A stretch of DNA of 44,928 bases from the NCBI RefSeq assembly GCF_025353065.1, contig NZ_JANXRJ010000144.1, positions 1-44,928 on the forward strand, read 5' to 3'. The notes beneath the pieces were generated by a model. It worked only from the letters and a program-made list of their open reading frames with translations, searched no databases and was not told where the DNA came from. The number at the start of each line of letters is the position of its first letter. Within the stretch, counting starts at the first letter, position 1. Below are positions 1 to 8,572 of this stretch, in pieces. The translations under genes and the position numbers were made by a program. This stretch comes from Lapillicoccus sp. Lineage in GTDB: Bacteria > Actinomycetota > Actinomycetes > Actinomycetales > Dermatophilaceae.

Positions 1-280
1 GTCGACCGGCGAGGGGTCGACCACGAACGGCATCCTCGGGTGTGATCTATCCCGCTTTGTCCATCCCTTACGTCGGGTCCGTCCCCAAATTCCCCTTGCC
101 GATTTGGCCTTCCCGGTGAGTCATGGGAAGGTCGAGTCGCAATATCTCGGTTTGGTAACGCAGACCACGGGCCCCCGACTCCGTGGCGGTGCACGGCCCC
201 ACTTTGGCGTGCGCCCGGTGCCGTCGTGGTCGTTCCTTCGGGGGCGACCCTTTCTGTGTGGACAAGGAGCTTCAACCACG
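1..280. other. Leader region upstream of the transglycosylase-like gene
   Basis: This stretch precedes the first gene. It holds an inverted GTCGACC/GGTCGAC pair at 1-21, short complementary arms CCAAAT/ATTTGG around 85-107, and CCACGG/CCGTGG arms around 167-195, so the transcript could fold. A TTTGGTAACG word lies near 152-161. In some actinobacteria cell-wall hydrolase genes carry structured leaders or MtrA sites containing GTAAC. I do not see the conserved core of the c-di-AMP (ydaO) riboswitch, so I make no riboswitch call. Confidence 0.3.
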
Positions 281-1057
281 ATGGGTCATCGCTACGCCGG
301 GCGGCATCGCGACGCCTCCACGACCTCCACGACCCGTCCGACGGCCCGCCACCGGCCACCAGCCAAGGTCGTCCGCCGACCACTGATCGCCGCCGGAGCT
401 GCGGTGGCCCTGGTCGGGACCTCGGCGGCGGGGTTCGCCAAGGCCGGGCAGCTGATGGGCGACACGTCTATTCTGGCGGCCGCCTTCACCGTGCCGGCCG
501 CTGCGATCTCGCAGGCCACTGCGGGCACCAGCGAGTCGCGGGAGCAGCAGGCCTATCGCGAGACGGCCACTCGGGCGACGGCGATGCGGGCGTCGTATGC
601 CGCCGACCAGGCCAAGGCGGCCGCCGCAGCCCTCGTCGCCCGGGCCGAGGCCGCCGCGGCGGCGCAGGCGGCCGTCATCGCGGCTCAGCGTCAGGCGGAG
701 GCCGACCGGGTCTCGCGCGACGCGCAGCGCGTCGCGCTCGTGGCCAACGCCCAGAGCGACCCGAAGTCCGTCGCGCGGTCGATGCTCGGGGACCATGGGT
801 GGAGCGATGGCCAGTGGAGCTGCCTCGAGCAGCTCTGGGTCGGCGAGAGCAACTGGAACTACCGCGCAGCGAACCCCTCCGGCGCCTACGGCATCCCGCA
901 GTCCCTGCCCGCCTCGAAGATGGCCTCGGTCGGCGCCGACTACCGGACCAACCCGATCACCCAGATCACCTGGGGCATGAACTACATCAAGAACAGCTAC
1001 GGCGCGCCCTGCAACGCCCTGGCGACCTGGAACGCCCGCTCGCCGCACTGGTACTGA
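281..1057 (+). CDS. Secreted lytic-transglycosylase-like protein
   Basis: Predicted exported cell-wall protein of 258 aa. The start is ATG 281, preceded by AAGGAG at 264-269; longer in-frame versions lack such a site. After a basic N-terminus (1-32) comes one hydrophobic segment (about 33-53) that serves as signal or anchor. Next is a long Ala/Glu/Arg-rich helix (about 85-160), then a C-terminal domain of about 90 residues typical of actinobacterial transglycosylase-like (aggregation-promoting-factor type) proteins. That domain has GESNWNY with Glu189 at the expected catalytic position, then SGAYGIPQSLP and a terminal WNARSPHWY. Such domains cleave or bind peptidoglycan. The convergent neighbour ends 27 bp downstream. 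The family call is firm; enzymatic activity is inferred. Confidence 0.82.
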   Translation: MGHRYAGRHRDASTTSTTRPTARHRPPAKVVRRPLIAAGAAVALVGTSAAGFAKAGQLMGDTSILAAAFTVPAAAISQATAGTSESREQQAYRETATRATAMRASYAADQAKAAAAALVARAEAAAAAQAAVIAAQRQAEADRVSRDAQRVALVANAQSDPKSVARSMLGDHGWSDGQWSCLEQLWVGESNWNYRAANPSGAYGIPQSLPASKMASVGADYRTNPITQITWGMNYIKNSYGAPCNALATWNARSPHWY

Positions 1058-1083
1058 GCCCTCGCGCAGCCACCCGCGCGACC

Positions 1084-2034
1084 TCAGCAAGGCTCGCGCC
1101 GCACCCGCACGGCCTGCGCAAGGTCGGCGAGGGCCAAATCGCCGTGCACCGCAGCGCCCACCATCACCCCGGAGGCGGCCGAGGCGACGACCATCGCCAT
1201 GAGGTCCCCCGCGTTACCGGCCACCCAGACCCCGGGCACTGCCGTGGTCCCGCGTGGATCGGCCGCGATCTGCACGCCGAACGGGGTCGACGTCGGCTCG
1301 CCCCCCAGCGCTTCGAAGACCGCAGTCCGCGCGACGAAGCGCGGCGCCACGACGACGGCGTCCGTCTCGAACGCCTGCCCGCCCTCGATCTCGACCGCCC
1401 GGACCTGAGCGCCGTCCACGACCAGGCGCTCCACCCGCGGCGTCACGACGCGCACCCTCAGCGCCGCGAGCTGCTCCCACTGCTCGTCGGTGGGCTCGGG
1501 CGCGTCGTGCAGGAAGAGGGTGACGTCGTCGCTGAGCTGGCGGAACGGCAGCACCTGGTGGAGCGCGTTCTCGTTGCGCCCGAGGACCGCGATCCGCTGG
1601 TCGCGCACCTCCCAGCCGTGGCAGAAGGGGCAGTGCAGCACGCCACGGCCCCAGGCCTGCTCGACGCCGGGGACAATGGGGAGGTCGTCGACGAGGCCGG
1701 TCGCGAGGACGACGCGGCGGGCCAGGACGTGAGTCGCTCCGTGGTCCACGTCGATCGTGAACTCGCCGAGGGCGCCTGAGGCACCCGTCGTCTGTCCGGT
1801 CACGATCCGGACGCCGTATGCCGCGGCCTCGGCACGACCGCGGGCGAGCAGCTCCAGTGGCGGGACACCCTCCTGCCCGAGCAGGTTGTGCGCCCCGGCG
1901 GCCGGGGCGTTGCGCGGCTGCCCGGCGTCCACGACGACGACGCTGCGGCGCGAGCGACCGAGCGCGACGGCGGCCGCCAGGCCAGCGGGGCCGCCCCCGA
2001 CGACGACGACGTCGGCCTGCATCAGGGCGGTCAT
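1084..2034 (-). CDS. Thioredoxin-reductase-like FAD/NAD(P) oxidoreductase
   Basis: Flavoprotein of 316 aa. The FAD-binding motif VVGGGPAGLAA is at residues 11-21, an ATGLVDDLP segment at about 111-119, and a second nucleotide-binding GRN motif at about 150. A C-terminal GVWVAGNAGD segment binds the flavin. The redox pair sits in CPFCHGWEV (135-143), i.e. CxxC as in thioredoxin reductases but with a different context from the usual CATC. The physiological partner is unknown. The ATG overlaps the stop codon of the upstream methyltransferase by 4 bp (ATGA), so the two are translationally coupled. I infer that the pair is controlled by the divergent XRE-cupin regulator. Confidence 0.85.
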   Translation of the reverse strand: MTALMQADVVVVGGGPAGLAAAVALGRSRRSVVVVDAGQPRNAPAAGAHNLLGQEGVPPLELLARGRAEAAAYGVRIVTGQTTGASGALGEFTIDVDHGATHVLARRVVLATGLVDDLPIVPGVEQAWGRGVLHCPFCHGWEVRDQRIAVLGRNENALHQVLPFRQLSDDVTLFLHDAPEPTDEQWEQLAALRVRVVTPRVERLVVDGAQVRAVEIEGGQAFETDAVVVAPRFVARTAVFEALGGEPTSTPFGVQIAADPRGTTAVPGVWVAGNAGDLMAMVVASAASGVMVGAAVHGDLALADLAQAVRVRREPC

Positions 2035-3008
2035 CGCCTGGTCCCGTGCTGGTGGTCAGCGTGGTCAGCGTGGTCAGTGGGCTCGTGGTCAGCGTGCTCG
2101 CGGTCACTGTGGTCGTGGGCAGTGACCGCCTCGTCACCCGCCGGCCGGACGGCGACCCAGAAGGCGCGACCGGAGCTGAGCACGACCTCCGACGTCCTGG
2201 CCTCGAGCGAGGCGATCGCAGCGTCGAGAGCGGCAAGGTCCGCTGCGGACAGGTCCTGCGTGAGCCGGGCCCGGTTCATGGACAGCTGCAACGCCAGGTA
2301 GCGAGCGCCGTCGGTGGTGCGACCCGTTGCGGTCAGCGCGGTCTCGTGGCGCTCGACCGGGGCGAACCCGACGGCACCGAGGTCTGCCGTCCATTCCGCG
2401 GTGACGGGGTAGCCGTGCGCGGCCAGGACGGCGACCAGGCGCGGGCCGAGGCCGTCGCGGCCGGTGCCGAGGTCGGCGGGGTCATAGGTGGTCGCGCCGG
2501 TGAACTCGGTGACGACGAGCACGCCGCCCGGGCGTAGGGCGCCCCACGCCTGACGCAGCACCCGCGCGGGATCGCTCACGTGGTGCAGCGAGAGGGCGGC
2601 CCAGGCGAGGTCGGCAGCGCCTGGGACGACGTCGGGCCAGTCGGCGTCGAGGTCGACGAGGTGCGTCCTGACGCGGTCGGCGACGCCCGCGCTGGCCGCG
2701 ACGGCCCCGAGTCGGTCGAGCATGGTGGCCGAGGCGTCGAGGCTGTGGATCTGCGCGTCCGGGAAGCGGGTCGCGAGCGCCAGGGTGCCGGTCCCCGTGC
2801 CGGCGCCGAGATCGACGACACTGTGGGGCGCTGCGTCCAGGGCACGAGATGCGGCATCGAGCGCCGCCGCCATCACCGGGGCACCGAGCGCGGCGTCGAG
2901 GTCGAGGATCTCGGCGAGGCCGGTGTCGCCCTCCGGAGCGGGGCCGTGGCCGGGCCGGTCGTGCTGTCCGGAGTGAGGATGGTGCTCGTGGGTGTGGGGG
3001 TGCGTCAT
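2031..3008 (-). CDS. Class I SAM methyltransferase with His-rich ends
   Basis: SAM-dependent methyltransferase of 325 aa with a Rossmann fold. Motif I VVDLGAGTGTG is at 64-74, an acidic HSLDAS loop follows, and later come the LAWAALSLHHV and LRPGGVLVVTEF segments typical of small-molecule methyltransferases. The start ATG 3008 is the first in-frame start after the divergent promoter; longer reading would run into the neighbouring gene. Unusually, both ends are His-rich: eight His in the first 21 residues and eight in the last 31, the latter made of DH/ADH repeats. This suggests metal binding, but the substrate is unknown. It forms a two-gene operon with the downstream flavoprotein and starts 48 bp from the divergent regulator. 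Confidence 0.83.
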   Translation of the reverse strand: MTHPHTHEHHPHSGQHDRPGHGPAPEGDTGLAEILDLDAALGAPVMAAALDAASRALDAAPHSVVDLGAGTGTGTLALATRFPDAQIHSLDASATMLDRLGAVAASAGVADRVRTHLVDLDADWPDVVPGAADLAWAALSLHHVSDPARVLRQAWGALRPGGVLVVTEFTGATTYDPADLGTGRDGLGPRLVAVLAAHGYPVTAEWTADLGAVGFAPVERHETALTATGRTTDGARYLALQLSMNRARLTQDLSAADLAALDAAIASLEARTSEVVLSSGRAFWVAVRPAGDEAVTAHDHSDREHADHEPTDHADHADHQHGTRR

Positions 3009-3048
3009 GAAGAGCACGGTAGGCGCTGCATTCGTCAATGGCATACTC

Positions 3049-3067
3049 TCTTGCGTATGACGCAAGA
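3049..3067. promoter_or_regulatory. Perfect inverted repeat over the regulator start codon
   Basis: TCTTGCGT (3049-3056) and ACGCAAGA (3060-3067) are perfect inverted arms around the ATG of the XRE-cupin gene. A TACTCT box lies immediately upstream at 3044-3049, 7 nt before the ATG. A dimeric HTH regulator bound here would block its own leaderless promoter and could also affect the divergent operon that starts at 3008. The repeat is directly visible; its role as an operator is inferred. Confidence 0.55.
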
Positions 3068-3629
3068 AATCGTCGAGACGGTCGTCCGTCAACGCATCCG
3101 CAGCCTGCGTGTGGCCAGGGGGTGGACGCTCGACGCCCTCGCGGCCCGCTGCTTCCTCTCGGCCTCGACCCTGAGCCGCATCGAGACGGGCCATCGACGC
3201 ATCGCCCTCGACCAGCTCGTGCCCATAGCCCAAGCCCTGGGGACGACGCTCGACCGGCTCGTCGAGCCCGAGGGCGATGACGACGTCGTCATCCGCCCCG
3301 AGCCGGAGACGAGCGCCGGCTCGACCGTGTGGCTCCTGTCGCGCGAGCGTGACCGCCGCGGGGTGACGATCGCCAGGATGCGCATCACGCCCGACCACGC
3401 GACCAGCGGGCCGCAGGTGCACCCGGGCTACGAGTGGTTCACGGTGCTGAGCGGGACCGTCCTGCTACGGCTGGGGGAGCGCTCGATCCTCGTGCGCGAG
3501 GGACAGGCGGCCGAGTTCTCCACGATGACCCCGCACGCCATCCAGGCGCATGAGGGGCCCGTCGACATCCTGACGATCTTCGACCACGACGGTGAGCGCG
3601 CCCACCTGCCCGGCCACCGGCACCCATGA
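3057..3629 (+). CDS. XRE-family regulator with C-terminal cupin domain
   Basis: Transcription regulator of 190 aa. An N-terminal helix-turn-helix (about 10-65) contains RSLRVARGWTLDALA and SASTLSRIETGHRR, a typical XRE recognition helix. A C-terminal cupin (about 105-180) has HPGYEWFTVLSG and VREGQAAEFSTMTPH. Proteins of this build usually sense a small ligand or metal through the cupin and repress a nearby operon. It is divergent from the methyltransferase/flavoprotein pair with 48 bp between starts. The ATG lies 7 nt after TACTCT and inside a perfect inverted repeat, so the message is probably leaderless and autoregulated. Confidence 0.87.
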   Translation: MTQEIVETVVRQRIRSLRVARGWTLDALAARCFLSASTLSRIETGHRRIALDQLVPIAQALGTTLDRLVEPEGDDDVVIRPEPETSAGSTVWLLSRERDRRGVTIARMRITPDHATSGPQVHPGYEWFTVLSGTVLLRLGERSILVREGQAAEFSTMTPHAIQAHEGPVDILTIFDHDGERAHLPGHRHP

Positions 3630-3673
3630 CGCCCTTCTGGAACAGGCGGCGTCGAACGATTGCCGTGGATGGG

Positions 3674-4099
3674 TCAGTCTGACGCGGTGGTGTCCCACGG
3701 GTCGAGGCAAGGGACGCCCAAGGGTTCGAAGTGTTTCGTGTTCCGCGTCACGAGGGCCATCCCTGCGGCCTCTGCGACGGGGGCAATGAGGGCGTCGTCG
3801 AACGGTGCGTGCTCGGGAACCCGATATGCCGCGAGGATCCGGGCCGCCGACAGATCGAACGGCAGGACCCGGTCGGCGAACGTCGGCAGGACGTTCTCGT
3901 CGAACCAGCGACGCAGGACCATTCCTTCCTCAGCGTCGGATCGCTCCTTGGCCATCACTCCTCGCTCGATCTCCGCGACGGTGAATGCTGAGACGAACTG
4001 GTCACCGACGGGGACCGACGCTGCCCACACCTCGACGGGTCGGTTGCGCCCTCGGACCCGCAGTGCGGACACCACGTTGGTGTCCAAGAGGTACTTCAC
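3674..4099 (-). CDS. vapC: PIN-domain ribonuclease toxin (VapC/FitB type)
   Basis: Toxin of a type II toxin-antitoxin pair, 141 aa. The PIN motifs are present: LLDTNVVS with the first Asp at residue 6, AEIERG with the acidic residue of motif two, and DDALIA followed by [10 protein letters not shown] and a terminal LDPWD. Such proteins cleave tRNA or other RNA using Mg2+. The start is GTG 4099, which overlaps the antitoxin stop codon in GTGA, the usual vapBC coupling. The toxin reading frame is intact while the antitoxin upstream is frameshifted, which is odd for a functional toxin. Confidence 0.85.
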   Translation of the reverse strand: MKYLLDTNVVSALRVRGRNRPVEVWAASVPVGDQFVSAFTVAEIERGVMAKERSDAEEGMVLRRWFDENVLPTFADRVLPFDLSAARILAAYRVPEHAPFDDALIAPVAEAAGMALVTRNTKHFEPLGVPCLDPWDTTASD

Positions 4100-4324
4100 A
4101 GTTGCGCTGAGCGAACCGTCAGGCCAAGCCGCTCGGGCTCGAACTCGATGTCGGCACCCTCGTCGGTGCCCAGGAGGTCAACGATAGTGACGGGCTCGCC
4201 CGCCAGGGCCCTGGTGAGCACGTCGCGTGCCTCTGCCTCGACCGACCGGTGACGCTGGCTTGGCACGCGCGCGAAGCGCCGCCTTAGTCCCAGCAGGAAG
4301 ATTGCGGATCAGGATCTGTTCCAT
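4096..4324 (-). pseudogene. vapB: FitA-like antitoxin gene with one frameshift
   Basis: The first 22 codons encode MEQILIRNLPAGTKAAL and the following RARAK, a ribbon-helix-helix antitoxin N-terminus, with a strong GGAGGTGG ribosome site just before ATG 4324. The expected continuation (RHRSVEAEARDVLTRAL, then [20 protein letters not shown] to AQL-stop) is in another frame. The total length of 229 nt is one more than a multiple of three, so a single indel near 4255-4262 explains it. The true stop falls inside the GTGA that starts vapC. Either the antitoxin is dead, the shift is bypassed, or the base is a sequencing error. Confidence 0.75.
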
Positions 4325-4568
4325 AGCGACCACCTCCGATATCAACTCCACGATGTCACTGCCAGGGGTTGACGTGGTCCTACGACAGCATTGGCGCAAC
4401 TGCCTGTCCGCGGCCCGGATTGGCGGCAGCACTTGCCCTAGGCTCCCAGCCGATCCCCGGATGCGGATCCCTCATCGCCTCGCGGAGTGCCTACACGTCG
4501 GGTTCACGAGAACTCGTCTGTTTCGGCGGATGTCGTGGCTCGGCCTGCTCGGGTGGGAGACGCGGGTC
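4325..4568. other. Spacer between antitoxin and methyltransferase remnant
   Basis: No protein-like reading frame is recognisable here. The stretch holds the presumed promoter and ribosome site of the antitoxin (GGAGGTGG reading leftward) and sequence downstream of the methyltransferase remnant. Confidence 0.35.
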
Positions 4569-5228
4569 TTACAGGATGGCCAGGAGTACTCGGTTCGAGA
4601 GGGCCTGCCAAATCGGGCCAACCTCGCGGAAGCCGGCGGTTCGCAACGCCGTGACGTGGTCGTCGACGGTGGCGGGGTGGGGGCGCTGTTTACGGTCGAA
4701 GCGTCGAGCCCGTTCTGCCCGGAGCGGGCCCAGCCCGGGTTCGTGGGTGAGGCCTTCCCACCATTGCTCTGCTGTCTCGGCGCCGCGAGTGGCGAAGGAC
4801 TCATCGCTCCAGAACTCGTCGAGGGGTGCTCGCTCAGCTGTGCCAGGATGGGTGTCGCGGGACCGTAAGGCAGGTGATCGGCGTTGAGGAACACGCCTCC
4901 CGGTCGAAGAAGTTGTGCGAGGTCGCGGTAAAGCCCGCTCAAGGCTTCAGCCGGCAGCCAGTGCAGTGCGGTGCTGCTCAACACGGCATCGAACTGCGAC
5001 GCCGGTCGCATGCGTCCAATCGGCAGATGTCAGGTCGGCATCGACCCATCGCAGCCGGCCGCCCGCTGTACCGAGTGCGCCCTGGCCGAGTGCAAGCATC
5101 ACCGGATCCATGTCGACCGCGATCGCCTGCGCGGTGGGGAACCGGGCCAGCATCCGCTGGCTGATCGACCCCGGCCGGGAGCCGAGGCGGCGTTTCCGTC
5201 GAAAGCCACCGCCGTCACAACGCGACAC
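4569..5228 (-). pseudogene. Decayed SAM methyltransferase
   Basis: Three consecutive segments in different frames encode one methyltransferase-like protein. The first (from about 5190) gives LGSRPGSISQRMLARFPTA and WVDADLTSADW, i.e. motif I and an acidic motif. The second (from about 5005) gives FDAVLSSTALHWLP and DLAQLLRPGGVFLNADH. The third (from about 4820 to the stop at 4569) gives LDEFWSDESFATRGAE and a C-terminus ending QALSNRVLLAIL. The shifts lie near 5005 and in a run of C at about 4820; the N-terminal 40 or so residues before motif I also appear lost or out of frame. Such proteins normally have 220-260 aa. I read it as a degraded gene in an accessory patch; sequencing indels are the alternative. 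Confidence 0.72.
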
Positions 5229-5365
5229 CTAGGCATTGCCCGCGTGGAGAGTGAGGGAATGACTGAAATGCGCGCCGAGGACAAGGTGGTTGGGGACACC
5301 CGCAGCTGGTCTTGAGCATTGGTGCCGTCGAGAAGGCCATCAGGCGCGTCCGGGCCCGTCCGGGC

Positions 5366-6331
5366 TCAGAGCTTGCGGAGCCGGACCCGCCGGACGGCGT
5401 GGTTGGGCCCCTTGGTGAGCACGAGCGAGGCCCGGGAGCGGGTCGGAAGGATGTTCTCGACGAGGTTGGGGCCGTTGATCTCCCGCCAGATCCGGGCGGC
5501 CGTGGTGCGGGCCTCGTCCTCGGACAGGCCGGCATACCGGTGGAAGTACGAGTCGGGGTTGGCGAAGGCGGTCTCCTGCAGGGAGAGGAAGCGCTCGACG
5601 TACCAGGTCTGGATGTCCTCGACGCGGGCGTCGACGTAGACCGAGAAGTCGAAGAAGTCGCTGACCGCCATCCCCGTGCCGCGGTCGTCGCGCACGACGG
5701 GACCCTGCAGGACGTTGAGGCCCTCGACGATCAGCACGTCGGGCTGGCGCACGATCACCTGCTCGCCCGGGATGATGTCGTAGCTGAGGTGGGAGTAGAC
5801 CGGCGCCCGCACCTCCGACCTGCCCGCCTTGACTTCCGCGACGAAGCGCAACAGGGCCCGCCGGTCGTAGGACTCAGGAAAACCCTTGCGAGACAACAAC
5901 CCTCGGCCCTCGAGGACGGAGTTCGGGAAGAGGAAACCGTCGGTCGTGACGAGCTCGACCCGAGGCGTCCCCGGCCATCGCGACAGCAGCTCGCGCAGGA
6001 GGCGTGAGGTCGTGGACTTGCCGACCGCGACCGATCCCGCGACGCCGATGACGAACGGTGTGCGCGGCGGGCGCTCGCCGAGGAAGTTGCTGGTGATCCG
6101 GTGCAGCTGGCTCGTCGCCGCCACGTAGTAGTTGAGCAGGCGCGACAACGGGAGGTAGACCTCCTCGACCTCCTGCAGGTCGAGCGGGTCGCCGAGACCG
6201 GACAGCCTCGACACGTCCGCGGCGGTGAGGCTGAGCGGGTGGTTCTCCCGCAACCGCGACCAGGCCGCCCGGTCGAGCTCGACATAGGGGGACGGCAGAG
6301 ACGCCCTGTCGGTGGCCGTCTGCTGCGTCAC
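5366..6331 (-). CDS. coaA: Type I pantothenate kinase
   Basis: Phosphorylates pantothenate with ATP, the first and rate-setting step of coenzyme A synthesis, in the cytoplasm. The 321-aa protein has the P-loop [12 protein letters not shown], the following [29 protein letters not shown] and [10 protein letters not shown], all hallmarks of prokaryotic type I enzymes, and a normal length. I chose GTG 6331 because longer starts would run through the divergent glmS promoter. A CACAAT hexamer 6 nt upstream could be a leaderless -10 box, but no clear ribosome site is seen. It is divergent from glmS with only 31 bp between starts. Confidence 0.93.
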   Translation of the reverse strand: MTQQTATDRASLPSPYVELDRAAWSRLRENHPLSLTAADVSRLSGLGDPLDLQEVEEVYLPLSRLLNYYVAATSQLHRITSNFLGERPPRTPFVIGVAGSVAVGKSTTSRLLRELLSRWPGTPRVELVTTDGFLFPNSVLEGRGLLSRKGFPESYDRRALLRFVAEVKAGRSEVRAPVYSHLSYDIIPGEQVIVRQPDVLIVEGLNVLQGPVVRDDRGTGMAVSDFFDFSVYVDARVEDIQTWYVERFLSLQETAFANPDSYFHRYAGLSEDEARTTAARIWREINGPNLVENILPTRSRASLVLTKGPNHAVRRVRLRKL

Positions 6332-6349
6332 CTCGCCATTGTGTCGCAC

Positions 6350-6355
6350 TAGGCT
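6350..6355 (+). promoter_or_regulatory. Leaderless -10 box of glmS
   Basis: TAGGCT lies 7 nt before the glmS ATG, too close for a ribosome binding site, so transcription probably begins at or next to the start codon. The same arrangement recurs at many genes in this window. Confidence 0.5.
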
Positions 6356-6362
6356 GCTCCTC

Positions 6363-8222
6363 ATGTGCGGCATCGTGGGCTACGTCGGAGCCGGAGGGGA
6401 CGGCACGGCGCTGGACGTCATCATGGAGGGCCTGGCGCGCCTCGAGTACCGCGGCTACGACTCGGCCGGTGTGGCCCTCGTCAGCAACGGTGAGATCGCG
6501 CTCCAGAAGAAGGCCGGCAAGCTCGTCAACCTCCGTGAGGCGATCGCCGCGAACCCGATGCCGCCGTCTGGCACCGCGATCGGCCACACCCGGTGGGCGA
6601 CCCACGGCGGCCCGACCGACCACAACGCCCACCCGCACCTCGGGGGCCCCGACTTGCGACTGGCCCTCATCCACAACGGGATCATCGAGAACTTCCACGC
6701 GCTGAAGTCCCGGCTCGTCGACGACGGGGTCGTGTTCACCTCCGAGACCGACACCGAGGTCGCGGCCCATCTCGTGGCCCGTGAGTATGCCGCCTCGGGT
6801 GACCTCACGGGGGCGATGCTGGCCGCGGTGGCCCAGCTCGAGGGCGCGTTCACCCTCCTCGCCGTCCACGCCGACGCGCCCGGCGTCGTCGTCGGCGCCC
6901 GCCGCAACAGCCCGCTCGTCGTCGGGCTCGGCACGGGTGAGAACTTCCTCGGCTCCGACGTCGCCGCCTTCATCGGGCACACCCGCGAGGCGATGGAGCT
7001 CGGCCAGGACCAGATCGTCACGATCACCCCCGACTCGGTGACCGTCATCGGCTTCGACGGAGAACCCGCCGAGGGCCGCCGGTTCCACGTCGACTGGGAC
7101 GCCGCCGCAGCCGAGAAGGGCGGTTACCCCAACTACATGACCAAGGAGATCCACGACCAGCCCCGGGCGGTCGCCGACACGCTGCTCGGGCGCACCGATG
7201 CGTTCGGCGCCCTCGTCCTCGACGAGCTGCGCATCTCCGAGGACGCCCTGCGGGCGGTCGACAAGATCGTCTTCATCGCCTGCGGCACCGCGGCATACGC
7301 CGGCATGATCGCGAAGTACGCCATCGAGCACTGGACGCGGATCCCCTGCGAGGTCGAGCTGGCGCACGAGTTCCGTTACCGCGACCCGGTGATCGACGCG
7401 AAGACGCTCGTGGTCTCGATCTCCCAGTCGGGCGAGACGATGGACACGCTGATGGCCGTCAAGCACGCGAGCGACCTCGGGGCACTGACGATCTCGATCT
7501 GCAACACCCACGGGTCGACGATCCCGCGCGAGTCCGACGCCGTGCTCTACACCCACGCCGGCCCCGAGATCGCCGTCGCCTCGACCAAGGCCTTCCTCGC
7601 CCAGATCACGGCGACCTACATCCTGGGCCTGTATCTCGCCCAGCTGCGCGGCGGCACCTACGCCGACGAGGCGCAGGCGGTGATGAAGGACATGCACGAG
7701 GTGCCGGCCAAGATCCAGGCGGTGCTCGACTCGATGGACCGTGTCCGCGAGATCGCGCGCTTCATGGCCGACACCCGCGCGGTCCTCTTCCTCGGTCGGC
7801 ACGTGGGCTACCCCGTCGCGCTCGAGGGGGCGCTCAAGCTCAAGGAGCTCGCCTACATCCACGCCGAGGGGTTCGCGGCGGGTGAGCTCAAGCACGGTCC
7901 GATCGCCCTCATCGAGCCGGGCCAGCCGGTCTTCGTCATCGTGCCGTCCCCCTCCAGCGAGCACGGGCTGCACGCCAAGGTCGTCTCCAACATCCAGGAG
8001 ATCCGGGCCCGGGGCGCGCGGACCATCGTCATCGCCGAGGAGGGCGACGAGGACGTCGTGCCCTTCGCTGACGAGATCGTGCGGGTGCCGGCGACGCCAC
8101 CGCTGCTGGCGCCCCTGGTCACGGTCGTGCCCCTCCAGGTCTTCGCCTGCGAGCTGGCCAACGCCAAGGGTCTCGACGTCGACCAGCCGCGCAACCTCGC
8201 CAAGTCGGTCACGGTCGAGTGA
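6363..8222 (+). CDS. glmS: Glutamine-fructose-6-phosphate aminotransferase
   Basis: Makes glucosamine-6-phosphate from fructose-6-phosphate and glutamine, the entry to peptidoglycan amino sugars. The 619-aa protein has Cys2 directly after Met (MCGIVGYVG), the glutaminase nucleophile, with GHTRWATHG and HNGIIEN nearby. Two SIS sugar-isomerase domains follow, the first with [11 protein letters not shown] and [11 protein letters not shown], the second with FLGRHVGYP and [11 protein letters not shown]. The C-terminus LAKSVTVE is typical. The stop overlaps the acpS start (GTGA), so it heads a tightly coupled run of genes. No glmS ribozyme is visible in the 31-bp upstream gap. Confidence 0.97.
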   Translation: MCGIVGYVGAGGDGTALDVIMEGLARLEYRGYDSAGVALVSNGEIALQKKAGKLVNLREAIAANPMPPSGTAIGHTRWATHGGPTDHNAHPHLGGPDLRLALIHNGIIENFHALKSRLVDDGVVFTSETDTEVAAHLVAREYAASGDLTGAMLAAVAQLEGAFTLLAVHADAPGVVVGARRNSPLVVGLGTGENFLGSDVAAFIGHTREAMELGQDQIVTITPDSVTVIGFDGEPAEGRRFHVDWDAAAAEKGGYPNYMTKEIHDQPRAVADTLLGRTDAFGALVLDELRISEDALRAVDKIVFIACGTAAYAGMIAKYAIEHWTRIPCEVELAHEFRYRDPVIDAKTLVVSISQSGETMDTLMAVKHASDLGALTISICNTHGSTIPRESDAVLYTHAGPEIAVASTKAFLAQITATYILGLYLAQLRGGTYADEAQAVMKDMHEVPAKIQAVLDSMDRVREIARFMADTRAVLFLGRHVGYPVALEGALKLKELAYIHAEGFAAGELKHGPIALIEPGQPVFVIVPSPSSEHGLHAKVVSNIQEIRARGARTIVIAEEGDEDVVPFADEIVRVPATPPLLAPLVTVVPLQVFACELANAKGLDVDQPRNLAKSVTVE

Positions 8223-8572
8223 TCATCGGCGTGGGGATCGACGTGGTCGACATCGAGCGCTTCGGGCTGACGCTGGAGCGCACCCCTGCGCTGCGTGAGC
8301 GGCTCTTCACCGAGACCGAGCGAGGGCTCGGACTCGCCTCTCTCGCAGCCCGATTCGCAGCCAAAGAGGCGCTGGCCAAGTCCCTCGGTGCCCCGGCAGG
8401 GCTGTCCTGGACGGACGCGACCGTCGTCAAGGACGACTCCGGTCGGCCGCACCTGCAGGTGGCGGGGACCGTCGCCGCCCGCGCCGACGCCCTCGGGGTC
8501 GACTCCTTCCACCTCTCCCTGTCGCACGACGCGGGCATCGCCTCCGCCGTCGTCGTCGCGGAGGGCCGATGA
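8219..8572 (+). CDS. acpS: Holo-[acyl-carrier-protein] synthase
   Basis: Transfers 4'-phosphopantetheine from coenzyme A to a Ser of acyl carrier protein. The 117-aa protein has the two family signatures: [12 protein letters not shown] at the N-terminus (Asp in contact with Mg2+) and [15 protein letters not shown] in the middle, then a C-terminal [14 protein letters not shown]. The length is normal for the trimeric AcpS type. GTG 8219 overlaps the glmS stop and its own stop overlaps the next gene (ATGA), so all three are translationally coupled. Confidence 0.95.
   Translation: MIIGVGIDVVDIERFGLTLERTPALRERLFTETERGLGLASLAARFAAKEALAKSLGAPAGLSWTDATVVKDDSGRPHLQVAGTVAARADALGVDSFHLSLSHDAGIASAVVVAEGR

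Noticed and set aside
1..280. A c-di-AMP (ydaO) riboswitch before the transglycosylase-like gene
   Set aside because: The gene type fits, but I cannot find the conserved core sequences of that riboswitch; only short unrelated stems are visible.
226..1779. A 517-codon plus-strand frame across the first two genes
   Set aside because: It overlaps two well-supported genes in other frames and its product is Arg/Gly-rich without recognisable motifs, typical of a GC-rich shadow frame.
5874..7973. A 699-codon minus-strand frame opposite glmS and coaA
   Set aside because: It is antisense to glmS and out of frame with coaA; the long open frame results from high GC.
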